Shown one piece after another: positions 48,073 to 60,900 of a DNA stretch of 64,000 nt; position 1 is the first letter of the stretch; each line of letters begins with the position of its first letter. The notes beneath the pieces were generated by a model. The model was not told the origin of the DNA. It saw only the letters and a program-made list of their open reading frames with translations, and did not search any database. The position numbers and the translations under genes were made by a program. The stretch comes from Hypoxylon rubiginosum (taxonomy: Eukaryota > Ascomycota > Sordariomycetes > Xylariales > Hypoxylaceae). The stretch covers positions 1,860,001 through 1,924,000 of the forward strand of contig CADCXA010000025.1 of assembly GCA_902806565.1 (NCBI GenBank). Reading direction: 5' to 3'.

Positions 48073-48162
48073 GCTCCCCGTGGGATTCGAACCCACCGCC
48101 TCTTCCAAGAATCTACACCTCGAAAGGACCTCCAGGCGCTTAGCCACTGCGCCAAAGGGAGC
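48073..48162 (-). tRNA. tRNA-like gene, isotype unresolved (irregular anticodon arm)
   Basis: Read on the minus strand the 90-nt element has a seven-pair acceptor stem (GCTCCCT with GGGGAGC, one G-T pair), an A box matching TGGCNNAGTGG exactly, a D stem (GGCG/CGCC), a T arm with stem GTGGG/CCCAC, and a B box GGTTCGAATCC that is a perfect match to the pol III consensus. The five bases before the T stem (AGGCG) suit a standard variable loop. The stretch between D stem and T stem (37 nt) does not give a normal five-pair anticodon stem with T33. A nine-pair helix can form from 48126-48118 with 48110-48102 around a seven-base loop. An intron, a long variable arm, or decay could explain this. Length 90 nt fits an intron-bearing precursor or a type II tRNA. 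No terminator-type T run directly follows except TTTC and ATTTTTAT just downstream (48050-48072 region on the plus strand as A runs), compatible with pol III termination. Confidence 0.6.
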
Positions 48163-48528
48163 TTGGTGTAATACGTTTTCATTTTGAATGGGTTGTGAGT
48201 TGAACGAGTATTGGGTTACTGTAGTGTACTTACGCCAGCACCTAGGACTTGCCACCAAATCTGGGCAGGCAATATCTCAAGAGGATTTCACGCTTACTAT
48301 TTCGCAGATCAGAGGTTGTGACTTCCTTTGGAAACGTGAATGTGTATAACCGAAACTCCCCCCTCCGGGAATGATAATGCATCGAATTGCCAGCCTCCCT
48401 CTATAGTACAATTATACACAATACTAGGCCAATACTGCCTCTCTCCTAAGGGTACACAATAGCATCATAAGGCAACCACTATCAGTAGCCTACCCTCATC
48501 ACGATCCATCAGTCTTCGACTGGGATCA
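48163..48528. other. Spacer between tRNA-like gene and MOT1 3' end
   Basis: About 370 bp, AT-leaning; no coding signal. It carries the 5' flank of the tRNA-like gene and the MOT1 3' UTR. Confidence 0.5.
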
Positions 48529-51500
48529 TTATTGCATGGTTTTGAGGAAGCCGTCCAGATCGAAACTCTCCTCGTACTGGCGGTTATCCCACAGCTCTCC
48601 CAGGTCGTCTGCCCATGCCTTTTTGCCGGGGGCTCTTACATCACCTGTCTCGACATCTACCATGTCCTCCTCCCGTCCCTCGATGGTGTTTTGAGGTTTA
48701 TCGGATATCAGGTTCGGTCCCGAATCGTCTAGGCTGAACAGGTCTAATATTTGGTCCGTATCCATGGTTCCCTGCAGTAGCCTGTTAGTCACCATTCTCG
48801 GCGACATGAGGAAAAGGGGGGAGGGGGGACAGCTTACCAAGCCTGCGTTCTGCTGGTTCACAACGGTGGACGCAACATCTATCTTGAATGCTTGGAGGCT
48901 ATATTTCAACGTTAGTGACTATTGAGCTGACGCAAGTGATTGCAGACCTACCTTAAGATCTTCTCTTCCAACGTGCCCCTTGTGACCAATCGGTATACAT
49001 TAACGACTTTCTTCTGCCCGATTCTGTGAGCGCGGTCCATCGCTTGGAGGTCTCGCTGAGGATTCCAATCATGTTCAACAAATATGACGGTGTCTGCCCC
49101 TGTAAGGTTGAGACCTAAGCCACCAACGCTCGTCGTAAGGAGTAGGCAGTCGTATGATGGGTCCTTGTTGAACTTATTCACTATGTCTTGCCTCTTGTTG
49201 GTCTCGACTGAGCCGTCTAGTCGTAGGTACGAAACCGAAGGAAGCATGCTCTTCAATACCGTGTTCTGGACCATGTCAAGCATCTCTTTCATCTGGCAAA
49301 AGATTAAGGCACGGTGTGGCTTGATTGGCTGGTAGAGCGGATCGTTTGAGTCAGTGCCCTCGACCCCAATGCCGCAATCGACTAAAAGATCCTTGAGCGC
49401 GGTCAACTTGGGAGCATGAACAGGATCTTCTATGCTGGTCCCTTGTTTGGCAAGGAAACGCTGAGTGTCATCGTAAAGCTTATTCTTCGGGGTCATGACA
49501 AGCGCAGGAGAGTTACATAGCTTTCGCATGTACTGCAAAGCCTGGAAGATGTGTTGCTTTGCCTCTTTGTCGTCTCGACCTGCTTCCTCTGTAATCTTCT
49601 TGCCCTGCTTCTTGCTGAAATCTTCAAATAGCTTCTTCTGTAAATCGCTGAGATCACAGTAGTAATTCTGGAGGATCTTGGGTGGAAGATCGTCAAGAAC
49701 CTCTTCTTTCAAACGACGAAGTAAGAATGGCAGGACCTGCTTGTGTAGTGCCTCGATCGCCAAGGCACCAGCCTCTTGCTCTTTTGACGAAGCTTTACTG
49801 AAACGACTGGCGGCGATCGGTTTGGCAAACCGATCTAAGAACACCTTCTCCGCACCGAGGAACCCCGGCATCAAGAAGTCGAAGAGTGACCAGAGTTCTA
49901 AAACGTTATTCTGGATGGGCGTACCAGTCAGGATTAATCGATGATTACTAACAAGTCTCTTGACGGCAAGAGTGATCTTAGCTTTCGGGTTTTTGATCAA
50001 GTGGCCTTCGTCGAGCACGATATAATTCCAACTTTGCTTCTCGATATAGTCTGTGTCGTTACGGCAGACTTCGTACGACGTAATCACGATGTCAGTCGAT
50101 GCAAATTGAGGGGCTTTCACCCTTCTCTCTGCCGGTGGGCCGACGAAAGCAGTAACACTTAGGAACGGCGCAAATGTCTTTAGCTCTTGCTGCCAATGTC
50201 CGGCAAGCGTTGGCGGACAGACAATAAGTGAGGGGAGTTTTCGGACGTCCGGGGCGCCGGTTCTCTTAAACTCTTCTGCTCTGTTGTAATGGTCACTTGC
50301 AACGATGCAAAGCGTCTGAAGGGTTTTCCCAAGTCCCATATCGTCGCAGAGGATGCCATGCAGGTGGTATTTATTGAGGAAATGAAGCCAATTAACACCT
50401 TCTTGTTGGTAAGAACGCAGCTCAGCATTGATCGCAACAGGAATTTTGAAGGGTTCGACTTTCTTGGGATCAAGAAGTTGCGCGATAAATGTCCGTTCGC
50501 GATCTCTTCCCTTCAGAAGTTCTTCGGAAAGACCAGGGGGGTCAGGTATACCAGCCTCAAGGGGTACGAGTTTGACCAACGTAGCAAAGGACGTAGTCGC
50601 GATCAGGCGAATATCGTTATCCGAGTCGCTCATACGACCTAATACGGGTACGATGAGGAAAATGACGTAAGGTAGAATGCCATCGCCCATGACGGCAATC
50701 AGATGGTAGATTGCCTCTATCGCACCTTGACGGAAGGGTAGGTCGACAGGGTTATTAATAGAAGGCAGCACCTTTTCCACAAGCGCCGTCATGCCCTCGA
50801 CGGTAATGACGCTGCATATAGTGGCTAAGCATTTTGCAGCCATGTAACGGTATACAGATAGATCTGAGTGGAGCGACTTGATGATCAACGGAACCTGCTG
50901 CATTACAAATGGATAGAGCGCCTTGTTGAAAGTTGGAGTCATTGTCCGGATAACTGACATAGCATCCACGATTTCCTGGCCGAAGGAATCGGAGTCCTTG
51001 GCCTCGGCAGGTAGATCGCCCGAGAAAGCTTTCACTAGAGGTTCTTCCATGAAAGTCCTCAAGCTTGGGACATTAGTAAAGAGATCCGCACCGAACGTGC
51101 GGGAGAGGATCTCAAGGGCCTCTTTGGCTCCCCGTCGACATATGCGAGCACCTTTAGCCTCTCGGGCAAACTTAGCAGCGTCGGAACCGTGGTCAACTCG
51201 ATCCTCTTCCTTCTGCATCGATAAGATGACATCGGTTTTGTACGCATGAACTGGGAATTCGGGGGTCTCGGCAACCTCGACACAGGAGAACTTAAGTAGG
51301 TTGGAGACAACCTTGTCTGCAGGACCTCGGCGGCCTTTTTTAGTAAGTAGTTGGACTAATCGACCGATTGTGTCCGCGGAGCGGGTTTGTAGCTGTTGAT
51401 TTTCCTCCAGTTTGATGCTATCCATGATGCCCTTGATCAGGGGACTCGGCTTCTTGGGGAGGACTCTCATTGCGATAAGAGCGCACGCTGCTGCGGCTTT

Positions 51501-54500
51501 GATGCGAACGTCGCGTGTAGTCTTGATAGAATTAGCGTCTTCGATCGCCACCTTTGCCGTTCCTCGAGATTCCTGAAGCTGCTGGCTGGCAATCAAGCGC
51601 TGCGCTGGTGCCATGGCCTTCTTCAATCGTTCGAAGTCATCGTCGACGCATTTTTCGGCCGTAGCGAGAGAGAAAGCCCCTGGCCCAGCTTCTGCCTCGC
51701 CTTGCACGACGACGGCAATAGTCGGAAGCTTGTGTGCGGGCACCTTTCCATGATCTCTGAAGAGGTTGATAAGCTGTTGACACTGCGACCGTGCTCTTTG
51801 GACGTAGCTGACTAGATCACGGTAATGAGCAGGTCGGTCGGAATCTATGATCTTTAGTAGCTCGTCGGCGTATCTTGATATCTCGGCCTGGGAAGCATCA
51901 CAATTTCGAGCGTATTCGTCGATCACTATACATCCGGAGAGCTGGGTAGATGAATACGATGACGTGAGCGCCGGTACGAGAATAGCGTCATAAGATTCGA
52001 GGCACTGCGTGGGCACGAGTGACATGATCAAGCCCATTGCGGAGGCAGCCGAAACGCGGGAACGGACGAGAGTATCCATGCCAACTAGGTCTACATCACC
52101 TTGCATCATATGACCGTCAAGATCATGTGAGTGAACTATGGGTGCTGGCTCGTCGCTCTTAGTTGATTTCTTCCGCCTCTTCGTAGCTCGCTCCCCGTCC
52201 GGCTCGGAGCCCTTACGCGTAACCGGCTGGGCAAAACCAGGCACCGAATATGTACCCCCTGATGGTTTTATGAAGAGGCTACCGTTCATAGGTATAGGAT
52301 GCCGAGATACTCCGACGGGATGTAGAGTAAGCTGCATGAGAGCATCGATGTGGGGGGCAAATTCCCGCTCGAGGTTTTCAGGGTTCTTTGCCAAACACCT
52401 GACCAAAGCAGCCCATAACTCCATGGACATGCTCAGAGTATCCTGATCACGTTCCACCAGGATGTTTTGGAATGTCAGTCGAAGTGTCTTGCCGTCCAGC
52501 CAGCCTTGGGACTCTACGCCAAGGTTGACAAAAGTCATAAGCGCTTTCAAAACGGCAAAGCGAACCGAAGTAATGGTGTGCCGAAGGAATGGATAAAGTC
52601 GTGGCACCAAGAGAGTGAAAGACTTCTCTTCGTCTTGCTCGGCGGAGGCCTTCATCGCCTCTAGGACTTGTGGGAAGCCACAGAGGGTCGCCAATAGGTC
52701 CATGATCTTGCCAGTGCTGGCGCTCAAGTCATCGCCTAAGCTAGACAAGCTTTCCCAAACAATGTTGATCAGTCCGGTGAGGGCTCCTGGTCGAAGATCG
52801 ACGAACTCCTGGGCCATGGGAATCAATGTTGCAGCACTGACGGACCGGACATCGTCGTCGCTATCAGCTAGACCTTTCATGACAGCTTGAACGATGCCAT
52901 CAATCATGTCATTATGTTGCAGCAGCAGATCCTTTCTCACAGCAACGACGTATCGTAGGCCAACCATGCCGCCGTGACAGACTGCCCAAACCGGTCTCTC
53001 TAACCCGAGGTCTTGCTGCATCACCATTCTCAGTAGGATCTGGTAGATGCAATAGACAGACTGCGGTGGCACGTGTTTTAGGAATGAACCCAGAGTTTGG
53101 CCAACCGTTTCTCTAATCGGTGCGACAGACGTATCCGACGCGTAGTCGGTGAATCTGTCCAGCATGAGCACGCAACACAGCCGGCAAGCCATGTCGTCCA
53201 GCCATTTTCTATTGAGGACGTCATTCTCGGCTCTCGACTTTCCCCTCAAGCGGCCAGCCCCAGCACCATGCACTCGAAGGATCTCTCTAAGACCCAGCGC
53301 AGCACCGTGCCGCGTTTCCCACTGCGCGTCGAAGAGGTCAATCTTGAGAAATTCGCATAAACGTTCAAACGGCCACTCCGACCCTTGCAGCTCATCTTCT
53401 GCTTCGATTTCTGACTTGATGGGGACGACGGAACCCTTAAATTCCGAGACGATCTTAGTATCCTCGTCCACATCGGCCGGTCGATCGAGACTGAAGTAGT
53501 CGGCTTTCCCGTTTTTCTTAGTATCGGTGTCAGGCATAGGGGTGTCATCGAATCCCTCCGACCCCGCGGTATACGACCGACGCACGGACAGGTCGCCGAA
53601 ACCGCTCTTCCCATGCGCCGCTTTCTGCGCATCTCTCTTCCGCTTGCGTTTCAGCACGTTCAGCTGTCGAGCACTCAAGCCGGACTCCTCGGTTGGCTGA
53701 TTAGGCAGGGAGCTAGTGGTGCTGTCTTGGCGAGCTACACTATTGTGGTTGGGATCTTGCGGCGTGAAGGGGCTAGCTGATTTTTCAGTAGGGATGGGGA
53801 TTTCTTCGTCTTCAAACCGTCTGCCAAGTAAGCCAAGGCGCCCTGTGAGTGTCTTCTTCTGGTGGGCAAGTCGAGCCTGTGGCTCGAGGCTCGCAAGCCC
53901 GTAGTCTACGTTGCCACTTCTTAGCAGCTCCCTACCGTACTTCAGTATAGTCGAGACGTCTAAAGTCTCAAGCTTGAACCACTCATCCGAAGATAATGGC
54001 GATTCATCATCTTCCTCCTTCTTAACGAAGCCATTCTCTCCGATGGGTTCCTCCTTCTTCGGTATTGTAGGATCCTCATCATCGTTGGGGTCATATAAGG
54101 GAGCGTTTTCGCTGATCTTTCCAAGAGCCTTGGCTGAGGTCACTCGAGTATCCCATTCTTTGTGGCGTAGGTATGGGACGACTCTAGAAAGTAAGTTGAA
54201 TAATTCATCCGGGTGCTGTTTCTGCCAGTCTGCTAGTTGGTTGACGGCGGTGTCTTTTATCAGCTTAGTGCTACCCGTCTCGAGGATCCTAGAAAATGGT
54301 GAGTAATTAAAACACAAGAAGATGGGCCAAGCTTGTTGATTTGACACGGGTGCTCCTGATAGCAGCACGGCTAAAGCAGAGTTCTCGTAGACAAGGACAA
54401 AGCTGAGGCCGGTATGGCTATGAGGCTAACTATCCTCGGTAGCTAGAGCATGAAGAGGACAAGCAGCAACTTAAATAACTTACGTGACGAGACGATCGAG

Positions 54501-54575
54501 CCTGTAAAACAATGCTTGCGTTAGCCTAGTCTCTTGACTCAGGTTGTGATAGGGTAACACTTACCTAGACGCCAT
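48529..54575 (-). CDS. MOT1: TBP-associated Snf2-family ATPase Mot1 (BTAF1)
   Basis: Removes TATA-binding protein from DNA using ATP, redistributing TBP among promoters in the nucleus. Model: complement(join(48529..48771, 48838..48898, 48952..54288, 54484..54501, 54565..54575)), 1889 aa, the normal length. The first two coding exons are only 11 and 18 nt, giving MASRLDRLVT before the ILETGSTKLIKDTAVNQLADWQ block. HEAT repeats fill most of residues 10-1250 and grip TBP. The Snf2 ATPase domain begins about 1300: DDMGLGKTLQT (motif I, about 1325), VLDEGHLIKN (motif II, DEGH as typical of Mot1, about 1438), LTGTPIQNN, then helicase-C with VEHDWNPQRDLQAMDRAHRIGQ near 1749. The C-terminal QQNAGLGTMDTDQILDLF segment is the Mot1-specific tail. 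Very sure; small exons rest on splice consensus and family N-terminus. Confidence 0.96.
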
Positions 54576-57500
54576 TCTCAAAAGTCACACCGAGGCTGTA
54601 GGGCCGATCCCTGGCAGAAATTCATCTTATAACAATCTAGGACTTGGATTAGTACAGTGTATTCTTTAGTTTAATATAAAAATGTACACAGCTAATACAC
54701 GAGAGGGTGATGGTAGGCAATTGAGATAGGGGGGAATTTCGTGCTCCTGAACGGGCACCTTGATTGCAAGCTATAGTACAGCTAATAGAGAGGTCGATGC
54801 ACGACCTTTAGCCAATATAGTCATTATCAGATGTCCTCGACTCTGATTAAACCTCTCTCAGAGCCATCATATCAAAGCAAACGCTTGCTTTCAGTGGGCG
54901 AAGGCGCATTGGATTATAAAAAACCAAAGCTCTGCCTTCTTATATCCACCGGCAACTATTGACAGATAGAATAAGATGTAAGAGTGCCCAGGTGGTTAGG
55001 ACTAAGTATGACGAGTGACTTGAGTGCAGCTAAGACCTAGGGGGTATGTGCTATGCTAGGTGCCTGGGTGCTAAGGCGCAAAGACAAAGTATGCAAGACT
55101 CTGCGAAACGCGAAACGATGGGTTTGGGTTTGGAGAATAGATGGAGTTTGGAGATGAAATAAAATGGGCCAAAGTAAATAGTAATAACATACCCTGCAGG
55201 TAATATCGCGATGCTATTGATCGGCGATGTAGCGCCTAAGTCCGTTGCAATGAGATAGACGAACGGCACTCGGTGTTTTTTTATAGAAAGTTATCGACGT
55301 TTAGCAACTACCCTTAAAACGGATTGGGATAGTACATGTGCTATGTCGATGGGTTTTTGTTTTAATTGAAATGACCTCAATTATAATGAGTCTCAATTAT
55401 AATGAATGAGAATTATAATTGAGTGAGAATTATGTGTTTATGTGTTTGGGGGTGCAATGTTCTCCAAGGCGGTTCCAAGGCCGTTGAAAATAGCTTGAGT
55501 CAATGCGATGCGCCGGTGTGGCGGCAATAGGCAATCGACAATAAGATGACTTTTGGCTTTTGGCTTTCTAGGCAAATGCACTGGTGGAATGGCCGAATGG
55601 CTGAATGTCGAAATGGTTGGATGGTCAAATGTGGATGTTGATTGTGGATGCGCATTGGCCTTTTGACCTTTGATTGCTTTGCTTAGCTTAGCCTTGTTCG
55701 TTGCCGTTGCCTGTCAGAAAAGAACATGGCGGGATGTCGGGTGCAGCAGGTCGTCGCAGACGAGGGCAGCGGCTTCCTTAATATTCCTGTACGTAGGGAT
55801 ACTTTTATACACGTTTGGACCCGCCTTTGGCCTTTGGCCCTTTGGGGGTTCCTGTTGGTCTGAGCGTCCCACCTGCAAGAGATGTTACTTTTCCTATTTG
55901 GGTAGGCCCATCCAGCTGTCAACAGCTGTGAAGGACTCGAGTCAGCTGTGTCGGCTTCGACTTCGAATAAGCTTCAAGTACACGCGTTACATGTTTTGAC
56001 CTTGAGGAGACATGAAGTTCTATCTGTTGCTCTTCTGGATGACAACATTATGATGGCTATGGGTATTATCTTCCTGGAGAAGCCTTTTGGAAATATATGA
56101 TTGAGTATCTATCACTGCATAGAATTGAATTCAATATACCTAATCCCAAGAGCTAGGCAGAAAAGTCAAGGCTACCATGTAGTTGCTGATAGGTCGGCAG
56201 GTGATTTTGTTCTCTTGTATTTTGTATATTTTGTATCTTGTATCGTGTATCTTGCATCTTGCGCCTCACAACCTTGCACCTGATACTTCCCAGCCTGTCC
56301 AAGTGCGTGCTTTCTCGCTTAATCTTTTTTTCTTCTTCTAGTATTAACGAGGGTACCTAGTACGCTAGAAGCTAAAAGCCGTCTAGACCCACTCTAGAAA
56401 ATATGGTGGCTTTGTTGGAATGACGACTTTTCTCTTTTCTCTAGCTTCGCTTCCCATGCAAACGCCAACAACTCCCAGCTCTCTCCAGCTCTCTCCAGCT
56501 GTCAGCTTTAATGAAGTTACCTAGATATCTGCTGTCTGCCTATATCTATCTCCATCTCAAGAGATGCCGCGCCTGTTAGGCGCATTACAGATGCAAATAT
56601 CCCTACTATACATGCACGTTACTAGCTAATGCAGCCGGTAGCGATCCGCTGCTTAAATCTCGCTCTGTTTATGGTAATCACTCAGATACACCCCGTTTCC
56701 CCGTTTTCTCCCTCACCTCAAATTCTAGGTACCTACTGACCCTGTTTGACAAGCCCGGTAAGCCTGTAAGCATGCACATCTTGCGGCTTCTGTGCCGCAG
56801 GCTTGGCGCGATCGACCATATTGCACCGGGGAAAGTAACAAGCGCCGATCAGTACACCAATTCGGAAATCTCGAGATACCTAATGTATGTACTCACCCAG
56901 ACTCACCTACATAACATGTAGATGCTAGTAATCCGCACATTACGATATATCCATCCATCTTACCCGTTTAATAAGAAAGGGATCAAAACATGCCCCATCT
57001 GGATTCAGATATTTGAAAGGCTACCCACCCAGCCACCTAGGTAAAGAGGTAAGTACACGTGGTATACTCAGTAGTGTGCTGGTGTGCTGTAGTACCTGGA
57101 ATACATCTCTAATCGGAGCTTTTCCAGCTATCAGTGCATACATGTATCTACATAGTTCCCGCGAACAAGGCTTTCTGCTACATATCAAGGGATACATGCA
57201 TATGTAGGCAGAACTAGAACAAAGTGTATATTTGCCACTTGGTGCGAAAGAACACATATGGTAAAATCGAACGCTTAAGAATATATCAGATTAGAATCCA
57301 GATGGTATAAGCTATGAAATGTGTTTGCTGATGCAGATGTGATATTAAAAAGCCTCGAACTGTATGCAAGGCCCCGACAATTACTACCGTATATTAGGTA
57401 CCTATATGTAAGTACATCCTAACAGAGCGAGTGGCTGTAGTTTATAGTGTCATTTGTATCGGTCTCCCTCACTCTCGACTGCCGATATAAGCCTAGGTAT

Positions 57501-57956
57501 GCTCATGTTTGTGAATTTAAAATTAACTGTATAAAAATAAGGTTCCATTCCCGCTGATTTATTTAAGGGATTATTCACAGCTGCCATCAAGGAGCATTAA
57601 ACAGAAGGGAAAAAATGAGGCTGAGGAAAACTCGTTTGAGTTCCCCTACTTAGTCTAAGCCACGTGACCGGAACGCCACAAAGTCCCGAAGCCACCTGTG
57701 ATTTAGGTACCCCCTAACGACCTGAGCTGACGAGGTACCTTAGCAGCTTAGGTAAATTCCACTCCCCCACTCCCAAAATCCATCGCGCTCCAAAACGCGT
57801 CGGCAATTTACGTGACTATCCCAAGCTCCGATCACTTCTTCCCACTTTTGTGCTGTCGCGACATTCCCAAAGTCCATATTCGAGTTCATGATTCTTGCGC
57901 GACAAATATTCTGATATCGAATTCGAGCTGCCTGATCGGCAGCGCCCGCCGCCATC
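54576..57956. other. Long divergent spacer between MOT1 and SMC3
   Basis: About 3.4 kb with no supported gene. Noted features: an AT-rich perfect inverted repeat (55392-55423), an ATGG-rich degenerate stretch (55585-55650), a TTGTATC/TTGCATC-type degenerate repeat (56213-56265), a CTCTCCAGCT triplicate (56475-56505), and TTAGGTACCTATATGTA (about 57394-57410). Both promoters must be near the ends. A 109-codon plus frame at 55670-55999 shows no motif. Confidence 0.55.
55392..55423. repeat. 12-bp perfect inverted repeat, 8-nt spacer
   Basis: Arms CTCAATTATAAT (55392-55403) and ATTATAATTGAG (55412-55423). A related CTCAATTATAATGAG copy lies immediately upstream (about 55377-55390), so the block looks like a partly duplicated palindrome. 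Seen directly. Confidence 0.88.
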
Positions 57957-60900
57957 ATGTACATCAAGCAGATTATCATCCAAGGCTTTAAGAGGTGCGT
58001 ATTGACAAGTCGTCAAGATTTAGGAACAATTTAGGAACAATTTCGGATTTCGCGATACTAACTCCCAAGCAGCTACAAAGACCAAACGGTCATGGAGCCC
58101 TTTTCGCCCGGTACGAATGTCATTGTCGGTCGCAATGGTTCCGGAAAGAGCAACTTCTTTGCCGCCATACGATTCGTGTTGAGTGATGCGTATACCCAGA
58201 TGAGTCGCGAAGAACGACAAGCACTGCTGCATGAAGGTTCAGGCTCTGCAGTAATGTCTGCCTACGTCGAGGTCATATTCGACAACAGCGACGATCGATT
58301 TCCGACCGGAAATAAGGAGGTTATCCTGCGGCGCACAATCGGATTGAAGAAGGACGAGTATTCAGTCGATAAGAAAGTCTCCACCAAAGCAGATGTTTCC
58401 AATCTTCTGGAAGCGGCTGGGTTTTCGAGATCGAACCCTTACTATATTGTCCCGCAAGGACGTGTCACCGCACTCACCAACATGAAGGAGTCGGAGCGGT
58501 TGAATCTGCTCAAGGAGGTTGCCGGAACCCAAGTCTACGAATCTCGCCGCACAGAATCGCTCAAGATCATGACGGAGACCAACAACAAGAGGGAAAAGAT
58601 TGATGAGCTACTTGACTACATCAAGGAACGTCTAAGCGAGCTAGAGGAAGAGAAGGAAGAACTGCGCGGCTACCAAGATAAGGATCGTGAGCGACGATGT
58701 TTAGAGTACGCGTACTACCACAAGGACCAAGTCGCCACCCAAGAGGCTTTGGAAGAGTTGGAGGAATCGCGTCAAGGTGGCATCGAGGACACGGACGAGA
58801 ATCGCGAAGCTTACAACTCAGGTGTGAAGATCATTGCAACGCTGGATGCCGAAATCCACAAACTCCAGCAACAAATGGAACTCCTTCGCATAGACCGCCG
58901 ACAGCTCGACGAAGATCGTCGTGAAAGCGCCAAGGCGATAGCCAACGCCGAGTTAGCAGTCAAGAACCTCTCTGAGAGCATGTCAGCTCAAGAGCAGGCT
59001 AAGCAGCAACATGACACAGAATTAGACGAAGTGAAGACTGCTATAGCACAGAAGCAGGCTGAACTTGCGAAATTGGCCCCCGACTTCGACAACGCGAGAC
59101 AGAAAGAAATAGATACCAAACAAGCACTCGACTCGGCAGAAGCTGGCCGACAACGTCTCTTTACAAAGCAGACACGAGGAAGTCAGTTTAAAAGCAAAGG
59201 GGAGCGAGATACGTGGTTAAGGAAAGAGATTAATGATCTCAACGTCACATTAAGTCAGCAAAGAGCCAACCGTCTTGATGCTGACGAGGAAGTCAAAGCT
59301 ATTCAGACGGGTATTCAACAACTCGAGAACGAAATATCGTTGTTGCGACAAAAGAATGAAGGATTTGGCGGCGACCGGCATGCTCTCGCCGAAGAAGTGA
59401 CCAGTGCGAAGGATGTCCTTGACAAACTCAACGAAGAGCGAAAGCTCCTCCGCCGCGAGGACGACAAGCTAGAAACAATCATTGCGAACGCTCGGGGCGA
59501 ACTGGACAGCGCCGAGCGGGAATTGTCTCATACCATGGACCGAGTCACTTCCCGAGGTCTGGCAACTATTCAACGGATGAAACGCGAAAACAATATTCCC
59601 GGCGCGTATGGCACGCTAGCGGAGCTCTTAGACGTAAACGAGGCATACCGATTACCCGTAGAGCAAGTTGCCGGTGCTAGCTTGTTCCATTACGTGGTCG
59701 ATACCGATGACACTGCGACATTCCTAGCCAACGCACTTCAGAGGAATTACGGAGGCAGAATCACATTCATGCCGCTCTCTAGATTGAAACCACGAAACGC
59801 AAACCTACCCCGAGCCAACGATGCAGTCCCGCTGCTCAGCAAGATCCAGTTTAACGCCGAGTATGGGAAAGCGTTCCAGCAAGTCTTCGGCAACACCATC
59901 ATCTGTCCCAATCTAACTGTTGCCGGTCAATACGCGCGAAGTCACGGTGTACACGGTGTCACTCCAGACGGAGATACCACTAATAAGCGCGGTGCGATGA
60001 CGGGTGGTTATATCGACACTCGGAAATCGCGCTTGGAAGCTGTCCGTGCCGTGAACAGGTGGCGGGAAGAGTACGAGCAGCTGAGGTCTAGAGCAAACGA
60101 CATACGCAAGCAAATAGAACAGAAGGACCAGGAGATCACAAACGCATTGGGCGAAGAGCGTAGACTAGCACAGAGACTCCGACAGATGGAGGATGGCTAC
60201 GGACCACTTCGAGCAGAATTAAATGCTAAGAACAGCCAGGCAGATCGTGAGAGAGATCGACTTGAGGCGGCGATCAAGCGCCGAGATATTGTCGAAACGA
60301 ATATGAAGCAGTTCCAGGACGTTCTAAGTGCACACGAGGCTGAGTTAGCTTCAGACTTTAAGAAGGTCTTGACAGCTAACGAGGAGAAACAACTCGAGAA
60401 ACTAGGCGCCACTGTGCAAGAGTTACAAAAAGAGTGGAACGAGATCAGCAACAAGCGAAGAGAGCTTGAAAGTCGCAAGCGAAAGCTAGAGCTCGACCTG
60501 CGAACGAACCTTCAGCTCAAGCTTGACCAACTGACTAGCCAAGGTTTTGAGACTGCTTCTAGCGGTAGCAGCAACTTGAAAGAGGCTAGAAGAGAGCTCA
60601 AGAAAGCCAAAGCCACAGCAGCTTCAGTTCGCGAAAAGATACAGGTGAACGACGAAGATATCGAGTCTGCCGAAACCAAAATCACGGATCTTGAGAAGCA
60701 GAAAGCAGAGAAGGAAGCACAACAGCTAGAGGTCGCAAGAGAGATCAAGAAACAAGAGAAGAGGATGGATAAGAATCGGCAGATGAAGGCCTTGTTGACA
60801 ACAAGAGCAACAGAGTTGGCCAAGAACATTCGCGACCTAGGCGTTTTGCCAGAAGAGGCTTTTGAGAAGTACGAAAGGCTCGAGCACAAGACCGTAAGAC

